Assembly: GCA_944390575.1 (NCBI GenBank)
Contig: CALXQJ010000002.1
Location: 124,001 to 188,000, forward strand
Length of the DNA stretch: 64,000 nt
Direction: 5' to 3'
From: an uncultured Spirochaetota bacterium
GTDB lineage: Bacteria > Spirochaetota > Brachyspiria > Brachyspirales > Brachyspiraceae
This document shows positions 1 to 9,233 of this stretch, in pieces. A program made the position numbers and the translations under genes. Position 1 is the first letter of the stretch. Each line of letters starts with the position of its first letter. A model generated the notes under the pieces. That model was not told the origin of the DNA. It did not search any database and was given only the letters and a program-made list of their open reading frames with translations.

Positions 1-1
1 C

Positions 2-559
2 ATTGCTACTATTTTAGTAAATAATTTTGTACTTACTAAGTTTTTGGGTATTTGTCCTTTCTTAGGAGTTTCTAATAAGTTAGATTCTGCAGTTAGTATG
101 GGTATAGCTGTAACTTTTGTTCTTGTTCTTACTGCTGCTATTAGTTGGATGATTCAGTATTATATTTTAGTTCCTTTTAAGATAGAGTATTTACAAACTA
201 TACTATTTATTATTGTTATTGCTTCTTTAGTACAGTTTGTAGAGATGGTAGTTCGTAAAACAAGTGAAAGTTTATACTTAGCTTTGGGTATTTACTTACC
301 ACTTATTACTACTAATTGTTGTGTACTTGGACTTGCTATTTTTGGTATATTATATAAATATAATTTTATACAAAATATAGTTTTTGCATTAGGTGCAGGT
401 GTAGGTTTTACATTAGCTCTTGTTATTATGGCTTCTATTAGAGAGCGTTTATCTACAGCAGATATTCCAGAAGCATTTAAAGGACCTGCTATGCCATTTA
501 TTACAGCTGGTATATTGGCATTAATTTTCTATGGTTTCTCTGGGCTTATCAAGATTTGA
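2..559 (+). CDS. rnfA: RnfA, Rnf electron-transport complex subunit A (5' partial)
   Basis: Integral membrane subunit of the Rnf complex, which couples ferredoxin:NAD+ electron transfer to ion pumping across the inner membrane. The frame is open from the first bases of the window, reading LVNNFVLTKFLGICPFLGVS, the conserved start of RnfA/RsxA. About 185 residues are present, so only a handful are missing upstream; the TTG at 44 is internal. Several hydrophobic helices follow, and TTNCCVLG (about 90-100 in the partial protein) carries the conserved Cys pair of this family. The rnfB start lies about 30 bp downstream. The usual order C-D-G-E-A-B implies that the rest of the operon is to the left. 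RnfE is a close paralogue, but being next to rnfB favours RnfA. Confidence 0.93.
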   Translation: MATILVNNFVLTKFLGICPFLGVSNKLDSAVSMGIAVTFVLVLTAAISWMIQYYILVPFKIEYLQTILFIIVIASLVQFVEMVVRKTSESLYLALGIYLPLITTNCCVLGLAIFGILYKYNFIQNIVFALGAGVGFTLALVIMASIRERLSTADIPEAFKGPAMPFITAGILALIFYGFSGLIKI

Positions 560-589
560 TAATTATATTTATATAGGAGGTTTTTGATT

Positions 590-1402
590 ATGTCTATTCT
601 TATAGCTTCTGTATCTTCTGGCTTAATAGCTTTGATACTTGCTTTATTGCTTATATATTCTTCTAAGATATTTAGAGTAGATACTGATGAGAGGGTAACA
701 GAACTTACTGATATGTTGCCTGGTGCTAATTGTGGTGGTTGTGGTTTTCCTGGTTGTGCACAATTTGCTAAGGCTTTGGTTGATGATAAGGCTCCTGTTG
801 ATGGTTGTACGGTTGGAGGTGCTGCTACTACTGAGATAGTTGCTAATTATTTGGGTAAAGTTGCTCCAGCCCCTAAAGAGAAGACAAGAGCTTATATATT
901 TTGTCATGGTCATGCTGGTATTGTAAAATCTAATAAAACATATACTGGTGCTCAAACTTGTGTTTCTGCTGTACAGGCTGGTGGAAATAGGGATTGTTCT
1001 TATGGGTGTGTTGGTTTTTATGATTGTATGAGAGCTTGTCCTTTTGATGCTATTATAGAAAGTGATACTGGGGTACCTATTATTGTAGAAGAAAAATGTA
1101 CTTCTTGTAATGCTTGTGTTATTGCTTGTCCTCAGAAATTAATAGAAATACATCCTGTGTCTCAGAAGTTTCATGTTTATTGTAAGTCTTTAGATAAAGG
1201 ACCTGTTGCTAAGAAGGCTTGTGATAGAGCTTGTATTGGTTGTAGTCTTTGTGTTAAGGGTACTGCTGAGGGTGGTATGTATATGAAAGATAATTTAGCT
1301 GTTGTTAATTATAATGATTATAAACTTACTGAAGAGAGTATTGCTAAGTGTCCTACTAAAGCTATTACTGATGAGAGAGTGAATTCTGTTATTAATGTTT
1401 AA
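590..1402 (+). CDS. rnfB: RnfB, Rnf complex iron-sulfur subunit B
   Basis: Ferredoxin-like subunit that passes electrons into the Rnf complex. One N-terminal membrane helix (about 5-27) is followed by the RnfB [4Fe-4S] motif with Cys48, Cys51, Cys56 and Cys73, then a Cys-rich region with two ferredoxin-type clusters (Cys136/140/146/150 and Cys170/173/176/180) and a last group at Cys211/215/218/221. The length, 270 aa, is normal. The start is the ATG nine bases after a strong AGGAGG (575-580); an upstream in-frame TTG at 584 is too close to that site. It is the last gene of the operon and is followed by a clear terminator. Confidence 0.95.
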   Translation: MSILIASVSSGLIALILALLLIYSSKIFRVDTDERVTELTDMLPGANCGGCGFPGCAQFAKALVDDKAPVDGCTVGGAATTEIVANYLGKVAPAPKEKTRAYIFCHGHAGIVKSNKTYTGAQTCVSAVQAGGNRDCSYGCVGFYDCMRACPFDAIIESDTGVPIIVEEKCTSCNACVIACPQKLIEIHPVSQKFHVYCKSLDKGPVAKKACDRACIGCSLCVKGTAEGGMYMKDNLAVVNYNDYKLTEESIAKCPTKAITDERVNSVINV

Positions 1403-1426
1403 GTTTATTTTTATATTATAAATAAT

Positions 1427-1471
1427 AATGTACTTCTTAGAATATATTTTCTTAAAGAAGTACATTTTTTT
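1427..1471 (+). terminator. Rho-independent terminator of the rnf operon
   Basis: A perfect 12-bp stem, AATGTACTTCTT (1427-1438) against AAGAAGTACATT (1455-1466), with a 16-base loop and a run of T. It lies just after rnfB. The A-rich left flank could let it also act for the small gene on the other strand. Confidence 0.85.
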
Positions 1472-1472
1472 A

Positions 1473-1895
1473 TTAATTATTATCTATATATATTAAACTT
1501 AGTATACATATATATGCTATATCTAATAATTCTTTAGTTATAATTTTTGTATTTTCAAGATTATTTTTTAGTGATATAACTTTTAGATTTAGTTGTTTTT
1601 TGATATTTTCTATATTACCTAAGTCTATGTATTTATTATAATCTTTTATCAGATTAGATCTTATTTGTGTAATAAGCTGTCTTACTTTTATATAGTTGCA
1701 AAGAACCATTAAATGTTTCATTGATTTATATAGAATATATTTTATATTATCTTCTATATTGTTTGGAATATCATTTATTATATCTGTAAAAGTCTTTACT
1801 TTTATATTATTTTTTATTAAATGTACTTCCATTGCATTTATAGAATTATATATAAGAAATAGTTGTTTGCATTTAAGTTCTATTTTTCTCTTCAT
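1473..1895 (-). CDS. hypothetical protein, 140 aa
   Basis: I do not recognise this protein. It is rich in Lys, Ile and Asn, predicted mostly helical, with no signal peptide, no clear membrane segment and no known motif. The ATG has an AGGA ten bases upstream (read on the minus strand). It converges on rnfB and shares its terminator region, and its start is divergent from the large macroglobulin gene. A shorter ORF on the plus strand (1696-1929) overlaps it and looks spurious. The composition matches the genome background, so a non-coding stretch cannot be excluded. Confidence 0.55.
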   Translation of the reverse strand: MKRKIELKCKQLFLIYNSINAMEVHLIKNNIKVKTFTDIINDIPNNIEDNIKYILYKSMKHLMVLCNYIKVRQLITQIRSNLIKDYNKYIDLGNIENIKKQLNLKVISLKNNLENTKIITKELLDIAYICILSLIYIDNN

Positions 1896-2004
1896 TATTG
1901 AATATTCCTATGATTATTATTTTTTATAAAATATGAATTTTTATTCTTTATTTTTTTATAATTTTTAGTATATTATTTCAATAAAAATTTTATAGGTTAT
2001 TTTT

Positions 2005-5000
2005 ATGAAAAAACAATTAACAAACTTTATTTGTATATTTTTCTTATTTAGTTTTAGTAATTTATTCTCGGCTATTATGATAGAAAAAGTTACACCTATA
2101 GGAGATAATACAAAAGCTGATAATTATAAAGCTATAACTATAACATTCAATCAGCAGATGATAAGTTTAAAAGCAATAAATGATATAAAAGAAAATTACC
2201 TTAATTTTAATATAAAAGTGGATGGTACTTATAGATGGCTTTCTGTAAACACATTAGCATTTTACCCAAAGGAGGAATTGCCTGCTAATACTAAAATTGA
2301 AGTTACGCTTAAAAAGGGTATAAGAAGTGAGGTATCTGGAGATATTTTAGAAGAGGATTATAATTGGAGTTTTAATACAATAAGACCTACATTAGTGAAA
2401 TCATCTCCATACATGGATCAGCGAGATGTTATATTTACAAGTAGTATAGTTTTATATTTTAATATGCTTATAGACTTAAATACTGCTAAGAATTATATAA
2501 AATTAAATAGCACTTTAGAAAATAAGGATTTAGATTTTGATATTAGATATGCTACTGAGAAAGATGTAAGAGGCTGGGAGATAGATTATTATGATTTTAA
2601 TGAAGTTATAGTAATAACTCCTAAACAATCCTTTAGATATAATGACTATATAATAACAAAATTGAATAAGGGACTTAATTCTACTATTGGATCTTTAGGT
2701 CTTCAAAGTGATAATTCAGTTGCATTTAAAGTTCAAGATAGTTTTTATTTTAATGGCACTAATAATCAAATAGTTACAGCATCATATTCACCACTTCCTC
2801 CAAAAATAGAGTTTAGTTCAAAAGTATATTATAAAGACTTAATAGAAAATTTAGAAATAACTCCACAAGTTCAACTACCATCAGAAGAAGATTTAGAAGA
2901 TAAAAATTGGAGTTCCAAATCATTTTCTTTATATTCTATAAGATTTGATCCAAATATGGAGTATACTATAAAAGTAAAAAAATCTCTTAAAGATATATCA
3001 GGAAACACACTTACTAATGATGTTCTAATTACATTAAATGTCATAGATTATAATCCAAGAGTATCTATACCATCTGGTATGGGTGTAGTTGAGTCTTATG
3101 ATAATATGTATTTACCTATACAAGTAATTAATCCTAATACTATAAATATTAATAGCAGATATGTTGATAAGGAAAATATAATTCCATTTTTACTTGTAAA
3201 TGAAAAGGTTTATAGATATGACAATTCTATAGAGTTTAAGAATTATACGAACAAATACTCTAATTTAATAGGCTATGAGAAAAAGTATTCATATACTCCA
3301 AATGTAGAAAAAAATAGATATATAACTACAGCATTAAACCTTACTAATTATTTAGATAGGCAGTTTGGATTTTTATCTTTAGAGTTTGATACATTAGTTG
3401 GCTATAGCAATGAGTATTCTTATAAAAGTGCTTCAGATATACAAGTTACATCTATGGGTGTTACTGGTAAGTTTGCAGGTGACTCTAATGCTATTTTTGT
3501 TACAGACCTAAAAACAGGCTTACCAATAGAAGGAGCAACAGTAGAAATAAGAGATGATTTTAATAATATATTAGATGTAGTAAAAACAGATAAAAATGGT
3601 ACAGCATATACAAAAGGATTTAGACTATTAAATATAAAAAGAACAAGCAGATGGAGCACTCCAAGACAGTGGGCAATAGTTACTAAGGATGATGATATAT
3701 CATTTATAAATAGTGATTCTTATAATGGAATTTCTCCTTGGAGACTTGATATAGATTATGACTATTATCAAGAAGATAAAGTATATAATGGTGCTATGTT
3801 TACAGAAAGAGGTTTATATAAGCCAGGTGAAGAGGTACATATCAAAGGAGTTATTAGAGAAAAGAAACTTTCTAGTTGGGTTATTTCATCAGAACTTACT
3901 AATGCTACATTTGAGGTGTTTAGTTCAAGAGATGATAAAATAACAGAAGGTGTAACGTCACTTAATGAATATGGTTCTTATTTAATAGATTTTAAACTTC
4001 CTTCAGATGCTCCTACTGGGTATTATAGAGTAAATGTTAGATTTAAAAAAGATATTAGTTCTACTAACACAAATAATACAGAAGAAGATGATAACAATAT
4101 ACTATATAGTTTAAGTCAAAGCTTTAGAGTTGAGGAGTATAAGTCTATAGAGTTTGAGTCTAGAATATGGCTTGAGGATAAAAATTATTACTTGGGTGAT
4201 ACTCTACCTATAAAAATGTCTGGATGGTATTTATTTGGAGAGCCTATGGCTAATAAAAATATTAGTTATAATATTTCTATTAGAGAAACTTCTTTTACTC
4301 CTCCAAATAATTCTGGATTTAGATTTAATAAGCTTAGTTGGTTTGAAGATGAGTTTAATACTGACTATTTCTCTACTATTTCTCGTGGGGAAGGGGTTTT
4401 AAATATTAATGGAGAATATAATATAGATGAAAAAATAGATATTAGTCGTGCTATTAATGCTGGATATGTTACTGTTGAAGCTACTGTTGAGGGAGAAGAT
4501 TCTCAAAAGGTTAGCAGTAGTAGAAATGTTTTAATTTATGGTAGCGATTATTATATAGGTATAAAGCGTCAGGGTTATTTTCTTGAGACTGATAAAGAAA
4601 CATCTTTAGAGTTTATAGCTACGGATGTTGATGGTAATCGATTAGAAAATAAGAATATAGAAGTTAAACTTATAAAGCGTCATTGGGAGTCTGTACGTAA
4701 AGCTATTACTGGAGGACGTTTTCAGTGGGAGTCTAAGCAAATAGATACAGTTATTGCTTCTACTAATATCACTACTACAAAAGATAGTATAGAATATAAA
4801 TTTACACCAGAAAAATCAGGACTTTATATTGTACAAGCTCGTGGTGTAGACTCTAAAAATAGACAAGTTGCCTCTGATGAATATATGTATGTTATAGGTA
4901 AAGATTATGCACCTTGGGCTATGTTTGATGATGATTTACTTGAAGTTATTACAGAAAAAGAAGATTATAAACCAAATGAAACAGCACGTATAATGGTAAA

Positions 5001-7773
5001 ATCTCCTTATGAAAAAGCTACAGCTATTGTAACTGTAGAGAGAGAATATGTTTTAGATAGTTTTATTACAAATATAGAGGGAACTACAGCATTGATAGAG
5101 GTTCCTATAAAAAAAGAATATTTACCTAATGTTTATATAGGAGTGTCTCTAGTTAGTGGTAGATTTGAGGATGAATCTTTTACTAATTATGCTACTGATG
5201 AGGGTAAGCCTTCGTTTAAGATAGGTTATGCTGGTATTAATGTTTCTCCTATTGAAAAGGAGCTTGATGTAAAGATAGTAAAATCTGCTGATGTTTTAGA
5301 GCCTTCTAAGGAGATGACTATTGATTTATATGTATCTACTAAGGAGAGTAAGCCTTTAGAAACTGAAGTTATGCTTAGTGTTGTTGATCTTGGTGTACTT
5401 AATTTAATAGGCTATAAAACTCCTAATTGGTTTAATACTTTTTATGGTAAACGTCCTTTGGGAGTTGGCAGTGTAGATACGCGTATACATTTAATAGGAC
5501 AACGTAATTATGGAGAAAAGGGGGACACTCCTGGAGGAGATGGACTTAAGGCACAGGCTTTTAACTCATCACTTGCTGAGTTTAAGGCTTTAGATATATA
5601 TACTGTACGTAAGAACTTTTTATCTACTGCATTTTATCAGGGTAGGGTGAAAACTGATGCTAATGGTAAGGCTACTGTCACTTTTAAGTTACCTGATAAT
5701 ATAACATCTTTTAGAATTATGGCTTCTGCTATTGATAAGGATGGATATTTTGGTGCTTCTGATGATGTTGTTGTTGTTAAGAAGAATCTTATGCTTCTTT
5801 CTACTATTCCTGAATTTGCTTATGTTGATGATAAATTCAGAGCTGGTGCTACTGTTTATAATTATTCTGATAAGGATTTAGAAGTAGAAGTTAAAGCTAT
5901 TTACTCTAATGTTGTAGTTAATAATTCTTTACAGAAAGTTTATATAAAAAAAGGTGATAGTGCTGATGTTCGTTTTGATATTATGGCTTTAAAAGAAGGA
6001 GAGGCTAATATTACAATAGTTGCTAATGCTAATGAGTATTCAGATGCTTTAGAGAAAAAGTTTAATATAAAAACACCAATGACAACAGAAACTGTAGCTT
6101 ATTATAGTAGTACAACTAATATGAATGAAACATTAGATATTGTTATTCCAGATATGAGAGATGTATATACAAATGTTGGTTCTTTGGATGTTTATTTCTC
6201 TCCATCAGCATTTAGTGATTTAACAGGTAGTATAAAATACTTAGAAACATATCCATACTTATGTTTAGAGCAACAATTATCAAGGGCTTATCCTATTATC
6301 ACATCTAAAAGACTTGTTTTAGATATGAAGCTTACTGATAGTACAGAAGAGAGTTTGAATAATACAGTTTCTAATGTATTAAATAATATTGTAAATTATC
6401 AAACATCTGATGGAGGTTTTGCATACTATCCAAATAAGAGTTGGACTTCTCCTTGGCTTACTGCTTATGCTGTTGAGGTTATGCTTAAGGCTAAAAAAGA
6501 TGGTTATAGTATAGATGAAAAATCTTTAGAGATTGCTACTGAGTATTTATATAAGTATGTTAATAGTGGTGCTACTGAAGTTCCTACATTCTTTGAAGAT
6601 GAGTATATAGATTTATCTACTACAGCTTATATGGCTTATGTTCTTTCTCTTGCTAATTATAAAGATGTAAATACTGTTATAGATAGACTTTATAATAAGG
6701 CTAATAATATGCCAATTTATGCTTTATCTCAATTATTAAAGGCTATGTATTATAATAAGTATAGTGAAGAGAGTATTTCTAAAGTAAGAAATTATATTCT
6801 TAATACTCTTAAAGAAGACTCTAATACTGCTCATTATGAATTAGAGAATATATATTCTAAATTATCTTGGATACATTCTTCATCTGTTAGAGATACTGCT
6901 ATAGTTTTAGATGCTTTAATAGAGACTGGTTATGATTCTAATATTAATGAAAAGGTTGTACGATGGCTTATTAATAGTAGAAAGCAAGGTAGATATTTGA
7001 ATACTCAAGATAATGTATCTGTATTTTCCGCTATGAATAGTTATTATAAAAAGTATGAAAATATTGATCCAAACTTTAAAGCTGAGTTTTTATTTAATAA
7101 TAAAACTTTACTTTCTACTATATTTGAAAATAGAAATGTATCTAGTGTCTATTCTTCTACTGCATTAAGTTTATTATTAAATAACTCTAATAGTAGAAGA
7201 AGTAATTTTATATTTGCTAGATATGAAAATACTAGTACGACTTCTATGATAAATAAGGATGGTGTTGGTAGACTCTATTATGGTATTCGTTTAAGTTATG
7301 CTCCGAGGAAAACTTTAGACAATAGAAATGCTGGTATAAAAGTTGAGAGATATTATGAGACTAAGTCTGGTAGAAGAATTAATTTAAATCTTGAAAGCTT
7401 GAAACAGGGTGAGGAATATGTTGTTGTTGTTAAGATTTCTTCTGATTATGATAGACAATTTGTTGTTGTTGATAGCGGTATATCATCAGGAATGCGTATA
7501 CTAAACTCTACATTTAATACTGAAAGTAGTGAAGTTAAGAATATAACAGGTTCTAATAGATGGTGGGGTAGTTTTAATTATACTGAAAACTATAATGATA
7601 GAATATTATTATTTGCTGACTTCTTATATAAAGGAGAGCATACTTATAAATATGTTGTTCGTGCTATTACTCCTGGTAAATATTTATTACCTGCTACTAA
7701 AGCTGAAGAAATGTATAATAGTGAAGTTTTTGGTTATGATGGTCAGAAAACTATTATAATTAGAGCTAAGTAA
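2005..7773 (+). CDS. bacterial alpha-2-macroglobulin family protein, 1922 aa
   Basis: Large secreted or periplasmic macroglobulin, a family thought to trap proteases through a reactive thioester. A signal peptide lies at residues 1-23 (ending LFSA). Repeated beta-rich MG-like domains fill the first 1,100 residues. The A2M core with the FYQGRVKTDANGKATV segment is near 1208-1225. The thioester motif CLEQ has its Cys at residue 1420, inside an alpha-helical TED-like domain, and a C-terminal receptor-like beta region follows. There is no lipobox, unlike E. coli YfhM, and the protein is longer than the usual 1,500-1,700 aa. No penicillin-binding protein PbpC lies nearby, though the two are often paired. 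The start follows an AGG-containing site. It is a single-gene unit. Confidence 0.92.
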   Translation: MKKQLTNFICIFFLFSFSNLFSAIMIEKVTPIGDNTKADNYKAITITFNQQMISLKAINDIKENYLNFNIKVDGTYRWLSVNTLAFYPKEELPANTKIEVTLKKGIRSEVSGDILEEDYNWSFNTIRPTLVKSSPYMDQRDVIFTSSIVLYFNMLIDLNTAKNYIKLNSTLENKDLDFDIRYATEKDVRGWEIDYYDFNEVIVITPKQSFRYNDYIITKLNKGLNSTIGSLGLQSDNSVAFKVQDSFYFNGTNNQIVTASYSPLPPKIEFSSKVYYKDLIENLEITPQVQLPSEEDLEDKNWSSKSFSLYSIRFDPNMEYTIKVKKSLKDISGNTLTNDVLITLNVIDYNPRVSIPSGMGVVESYDNMYLPIQVINPNTININSRYVDKENIIPFLLVNEKVYRYDNSIEFKNYTNKYSNLIGYEKKYSYTPNVEKNRYITTALNLTNYLDRQFGFLSLEFDTLVGYSNEYSYKSASDIQVTSMGVTGKFAGDSNAIFVTDLKTGLPIEGATVEIRDDFNNILDVVKTDKNGTAYTKGFRLLNIKRTSRWSTPRQWAIVTKDDDISFINSDSYNGISPWRLDIDYDYYQEDKVYNGAMFTERGLYKPGEEVHIKGVIREKKLSSWVISSELTNATFEVFSSRDDKITEGVTSLNEYGSYLIDFKLPSDAPTGYYRVNVRFKKDISSTNTNNTEEDDNNILYSLSQSFRVEEYKSIEFESRIWLEDKNYYLGDTLPIKMSGWYLFGEPMANKNISYNISIRETSFTPPNNSGFRFNKLSWFEDEFNTDYFSTISRGEGVLNINGEYNIDEKIDISRAINAGYVTVEATVEGEDSQKVSSSRNVLIYGSDYYIGIKRQGYFLETDKETSLEFIATDVDGNRLENKNIEVKLIKRHWESVRKAITGGRFQWESKQIDTVIASTNITTTKDSIEYKFTPEKSGLYIVQARGVDSKNRQVASDEYMYVIGKDYAPWAMFDDDLLEVITEKEDYKPNETARIMVKSPYEKATAIVTVEREYVLDSFITNIEGTTALIEVPIKKEYLPNVYIGVSLVSGRFEDESFTNYATDEGKPSFKIGYAGINVSPIEKELDVKIVKSADVLEPSKEMTIDLYVSTKESKPLETEVMLSVVDLGVLNLIGYKTPNWFNTFYGKRPLGVGSVDTRIHLIGQRNYGEKGDTPGGDGLKAQAFNSSLAEFKALDIYTVRKNFLSTAFYQGRVKTDANGKATVTFKLPDNITSFRIMASAIDKDGYFGASDDVVVVKKNLMLLSTIPEFAYVDDKFRAGATVYNYSDKDLEVEVKAIYSNVVVNNSLQKVYIKKGDSADVRFDIMALKEGEANITIVANANEYSDALEKKFNIKTPMTTETVAYYSSTTNMNETLDIVIPDMRDVYTNVGSLDVYFSPSAFSDLTGSIKYLETYPYLCLEQQLSRAYPIITSKRLVLDMKLTDSTEESLNNTVSNVLNNIVNYQTSDGGFAYYPNKSWTSPWLTAYAVEVMLKAKKDGYSIDEKSLEIATEYLYKYVNSGATEVPTFFEDEYIDLSTTAYMAYVLSLANYKDVNTVIDRLYNKANNMPIYALSQLLKAMYYNKYSEESISKVRNYILNTLKEDSNTAHYELENIYSKLSWIHSSSVRDTAIVLDALIETGYDSNINEKVVRWLINSRKQGRYLNTQDNVSVFSAMNSYYKKYENIDPNFKAEFLFNNKTLLSTIFENRNVSSVYSSTALSLLLNNSNSRRSNFIFARYENTSTTSMINKDGVGRLYYGIRLSYAPRKTLDNRNAGIKVERYYETKSGRRINLNLESLKQGEEYVVVVKISSDYDRQFVVVDSGISSGMRILNSTFNTESSEVKNITGSNRWWGSFNYTENYNDRILLFADFLYKGEHTYKYVVRAITPGKYLLPATKAEEMYNSEVFGYDGQKTIIIRAK

Positions 7774-7796
7774 AATATTTTATATATAATCAAAGT

Positions 7797-7832
7797 AACT
7801 TATCTATAATTTATATATAGATAAGTTATATT
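7797..7832 (+). terminator. probable terminator after the macroglobulin gene
   Basis: A 12-bp perfect stem, AACTTATCTATA (7797-7808) with TATAGATAAGTT (7816-7827), and a 7-base loop. The following T tract is short, so the call is moderate. Confidence 0.5.
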
Positions 7833-7859
7833 TGACAATTTTCTAAAATATAATATTAT
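7832..7859 (+). promoter_or_regulatory. sigma-70 promoter for the rhodanese lipoprotein
   Basis: A consensus TTGACA (7832-7837), a 16-base spacer, then TATTAT (7854-7859), about 30 bases before the start codon. A TATAAT at 7849-7854 is too close to this -35 to be its partner. Confidence 0.5.
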
Positions 7860-7890
7860 TAACATAATACATTTTAAGAGGTTTATAGAG

Positions 7891-8277
7891 ATGATTAAAA
7901 ATAAAGCATTAATATTATTATTTGTATGTATATTAACTATAATATCTTGTAATAAAACACCCTATAAAAATCTTAATTTAGATAAAGCAATAAAACTTTT
8001 AAACACATCTACAAATTTCACTATTATAGATGTACGAACAAGAGAAGAGTTTATAGTAAAAAATATACCTAATTCTATTAATATAGATGTTTTAAGTGTA
8101 GATTTTAAATCTAAAATACTTAGCTTAGACACCAATAGAGAATATTTATTATATTGCTCTACTGGAAATCGCTCATCTATAGCTTCTTCTATTATGGCTA
8201 CTAATGGATTTAGCAAATTATATAATTTTTCTGGTAATTTTGATGATATAAGCTCTTATATAATAACTAATCAATAA
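7891..8277 (+). CDS. rhodanese-domain lipoprotein
   Basis: Short sulfurtransferase-fold protein. The signal sequence ends in a lipobox IISC with Cys20 as the lipid site, followed by one rhodanese domain (about 30-125). The active loop is Cys89-S-T-G-N-Arg94, so the catalytic cysteine is present and the enzyme could carry persulfide. FTIIDVRTREEF (about 44-55) is the classic CH2A-type motif. At 128 aa this is the minimal single-domain form. The lipid anchor places it in the envelope, where the substrate is unknown. GAGG-like site AAGAGG precedes the start. It has its own candidate promoter and converges on the hydrolase gene. Confidence 0.88.
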   Translation: MIKNKALILLFVCILTIISCNKTPYKNLNLDKAIKLLNTSTNFTIIDVRTREEFIVKNIPNSINIDVLSVDFKSKILSLDTNREYLLYCSTGNRSSIASSIMATNGFSKLYNFSGNFDDISSYIITNQ

Positions 8278-9219
8278 TTACTTATCTAATCTATCATTAA
8301 GCCAAGTTATAATTTCATTTATAACATCATATCTATGAATATCATTAAGTATCTCATGTCTACCATCTTTGTATAAACTTATATTAATATCTTTTAAGTC
8401 TAAAGATTTGTACATATCATAAACCCACTTAACACCAACACCCATATCTCCAACTGGATCTTTATCTCCAGAAATTAGTAGAATAGGGAAGTCTTTTCTC
8501 ATATTAGAGTAGTTTTCAGAGTTCGATATTTTATCTAAAAGCTCAAATAGTTGAATATAAGTTTCTATAGAAGCAGGTTTATCAGAAAAGTATTCATCTT
8601 CTTCAGCTTTTTTTATTTCTTCTTTATCTGAAGTAAGCCAAGCTAATGCAGATTTATCTTTAGGAAAATATTTTTTTCCATATCCACCAACAGATAATTT
8701 GTCTAATAATGTAGCTCTTTTTCTACCACCAAATATAGACTTTTGAATATTCGCTATAGTTTTACCAAGTTTCTCAATTCCTTTAGGTTTTCCAGCAGTA
8801 CCCATAATAATAGCACCATCTAAATCTTTATGATACTTAATTAAAAAACCTCTTGTTAGAAATGAACCCATACTATGTCCAAGCATAAAATAAGGTATAT
8901 TATTATATTCTGCTTTTGTTGTTGTCATTAAGTATTTCAAATCTTCAATAATAAGCTCATGTCCATTTTCGTCAGCCATATGACCTATTTGATCTTTTGT
9001 AATAGTACTACGCCCAAAACCTCTATGATCATCAGCTACAACTAAAAATCCATTTTCAGTTAATTTTGAAGCTAATTCTCTATATCTTCCCGCATGTTCT
9101 CCAAGTCCATGAACTATTTGAACTACAGCTTTAATATCTTTATTATTATCTGGCATAAAAGTATAAGTATACATTCTATGACCATCATCTGCTATCATCA
9201 CTTTATTAGTTTCTTTCAT
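8278..9219 (-). CDS. alpha/beta hydrolase, monoacylglycerol-lipase/lysophospholipase type
   Basis: Serine hydrolase of the Hydrolase_4 family (monoglyceride or lysophospholipid cleavage). The family motif HGLGEHAGRY lies at 37-46, the nucleophile elbow GHSMGS has Ser116, and the acid GDKDPVG has Asp254. The His is His288 in DGRHEI. The triad is complete and the length, 313 aa, is typical. There is no signal peptide, so it is cytoplasmic. It starts 14 bp after the Rrf2 regulator gene with its own GAGGAA site and is probably co-transcribed with it, which links it to that regulon. The true substrate cannot be told from sequence. Confidence 0.9.
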   Translation of the reverse strand: MKETNKVMIADDGHRMYTYTFMPDNNKDIKAVVQIVHGLGEHAGRYRELASKLTENGFLVVADDHRGFGRSTITKDQIGHMADENGHELIIEDLKYLMTTTKAEYNNIPYFMLGHSMGSFLTRGFLIKYHKDLDGAIIMGTAGKPKGIEKLGKTIANIQKSIFGGRKRATLLDKLSVGGYGKKYFPKDKSALAWLTSDKEEIKKAEEDEYFSDKPASIETYIQLFELLDKISNSENYSNMRKDFPILLISGDKDPVGDMGVGVKWVYDMYKSLDLKDINISLYKDGRHEILNDIHRYDVINEIITWLNDRLDK

Positions 9220-9233
9220 AAATAATTCCTCTA

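Noticed and set aside
44-559. TTG at 44 as the start of RnfA
   Set aside because: The frame is open to the window edge and the upstream residues match the conserved RnfA N-terminus, so the gene is 5' partial.
584-589. TTG at 584 as the start of RnfB
   Set aside because: Only three bases from the AGGAGG; the ATG at 590 has normal spacing.
644-955. 103-aa minus-strand frame
   Set aside because: Shadow of rnfB, with Ser/Thr/Ile-rich nonsense composition.
1696-1929. 77-aa plus-strand frame
   Set aside because: Opposite strand of the better-supported 140-aa gene, with low-complexity Phe/Ile content.
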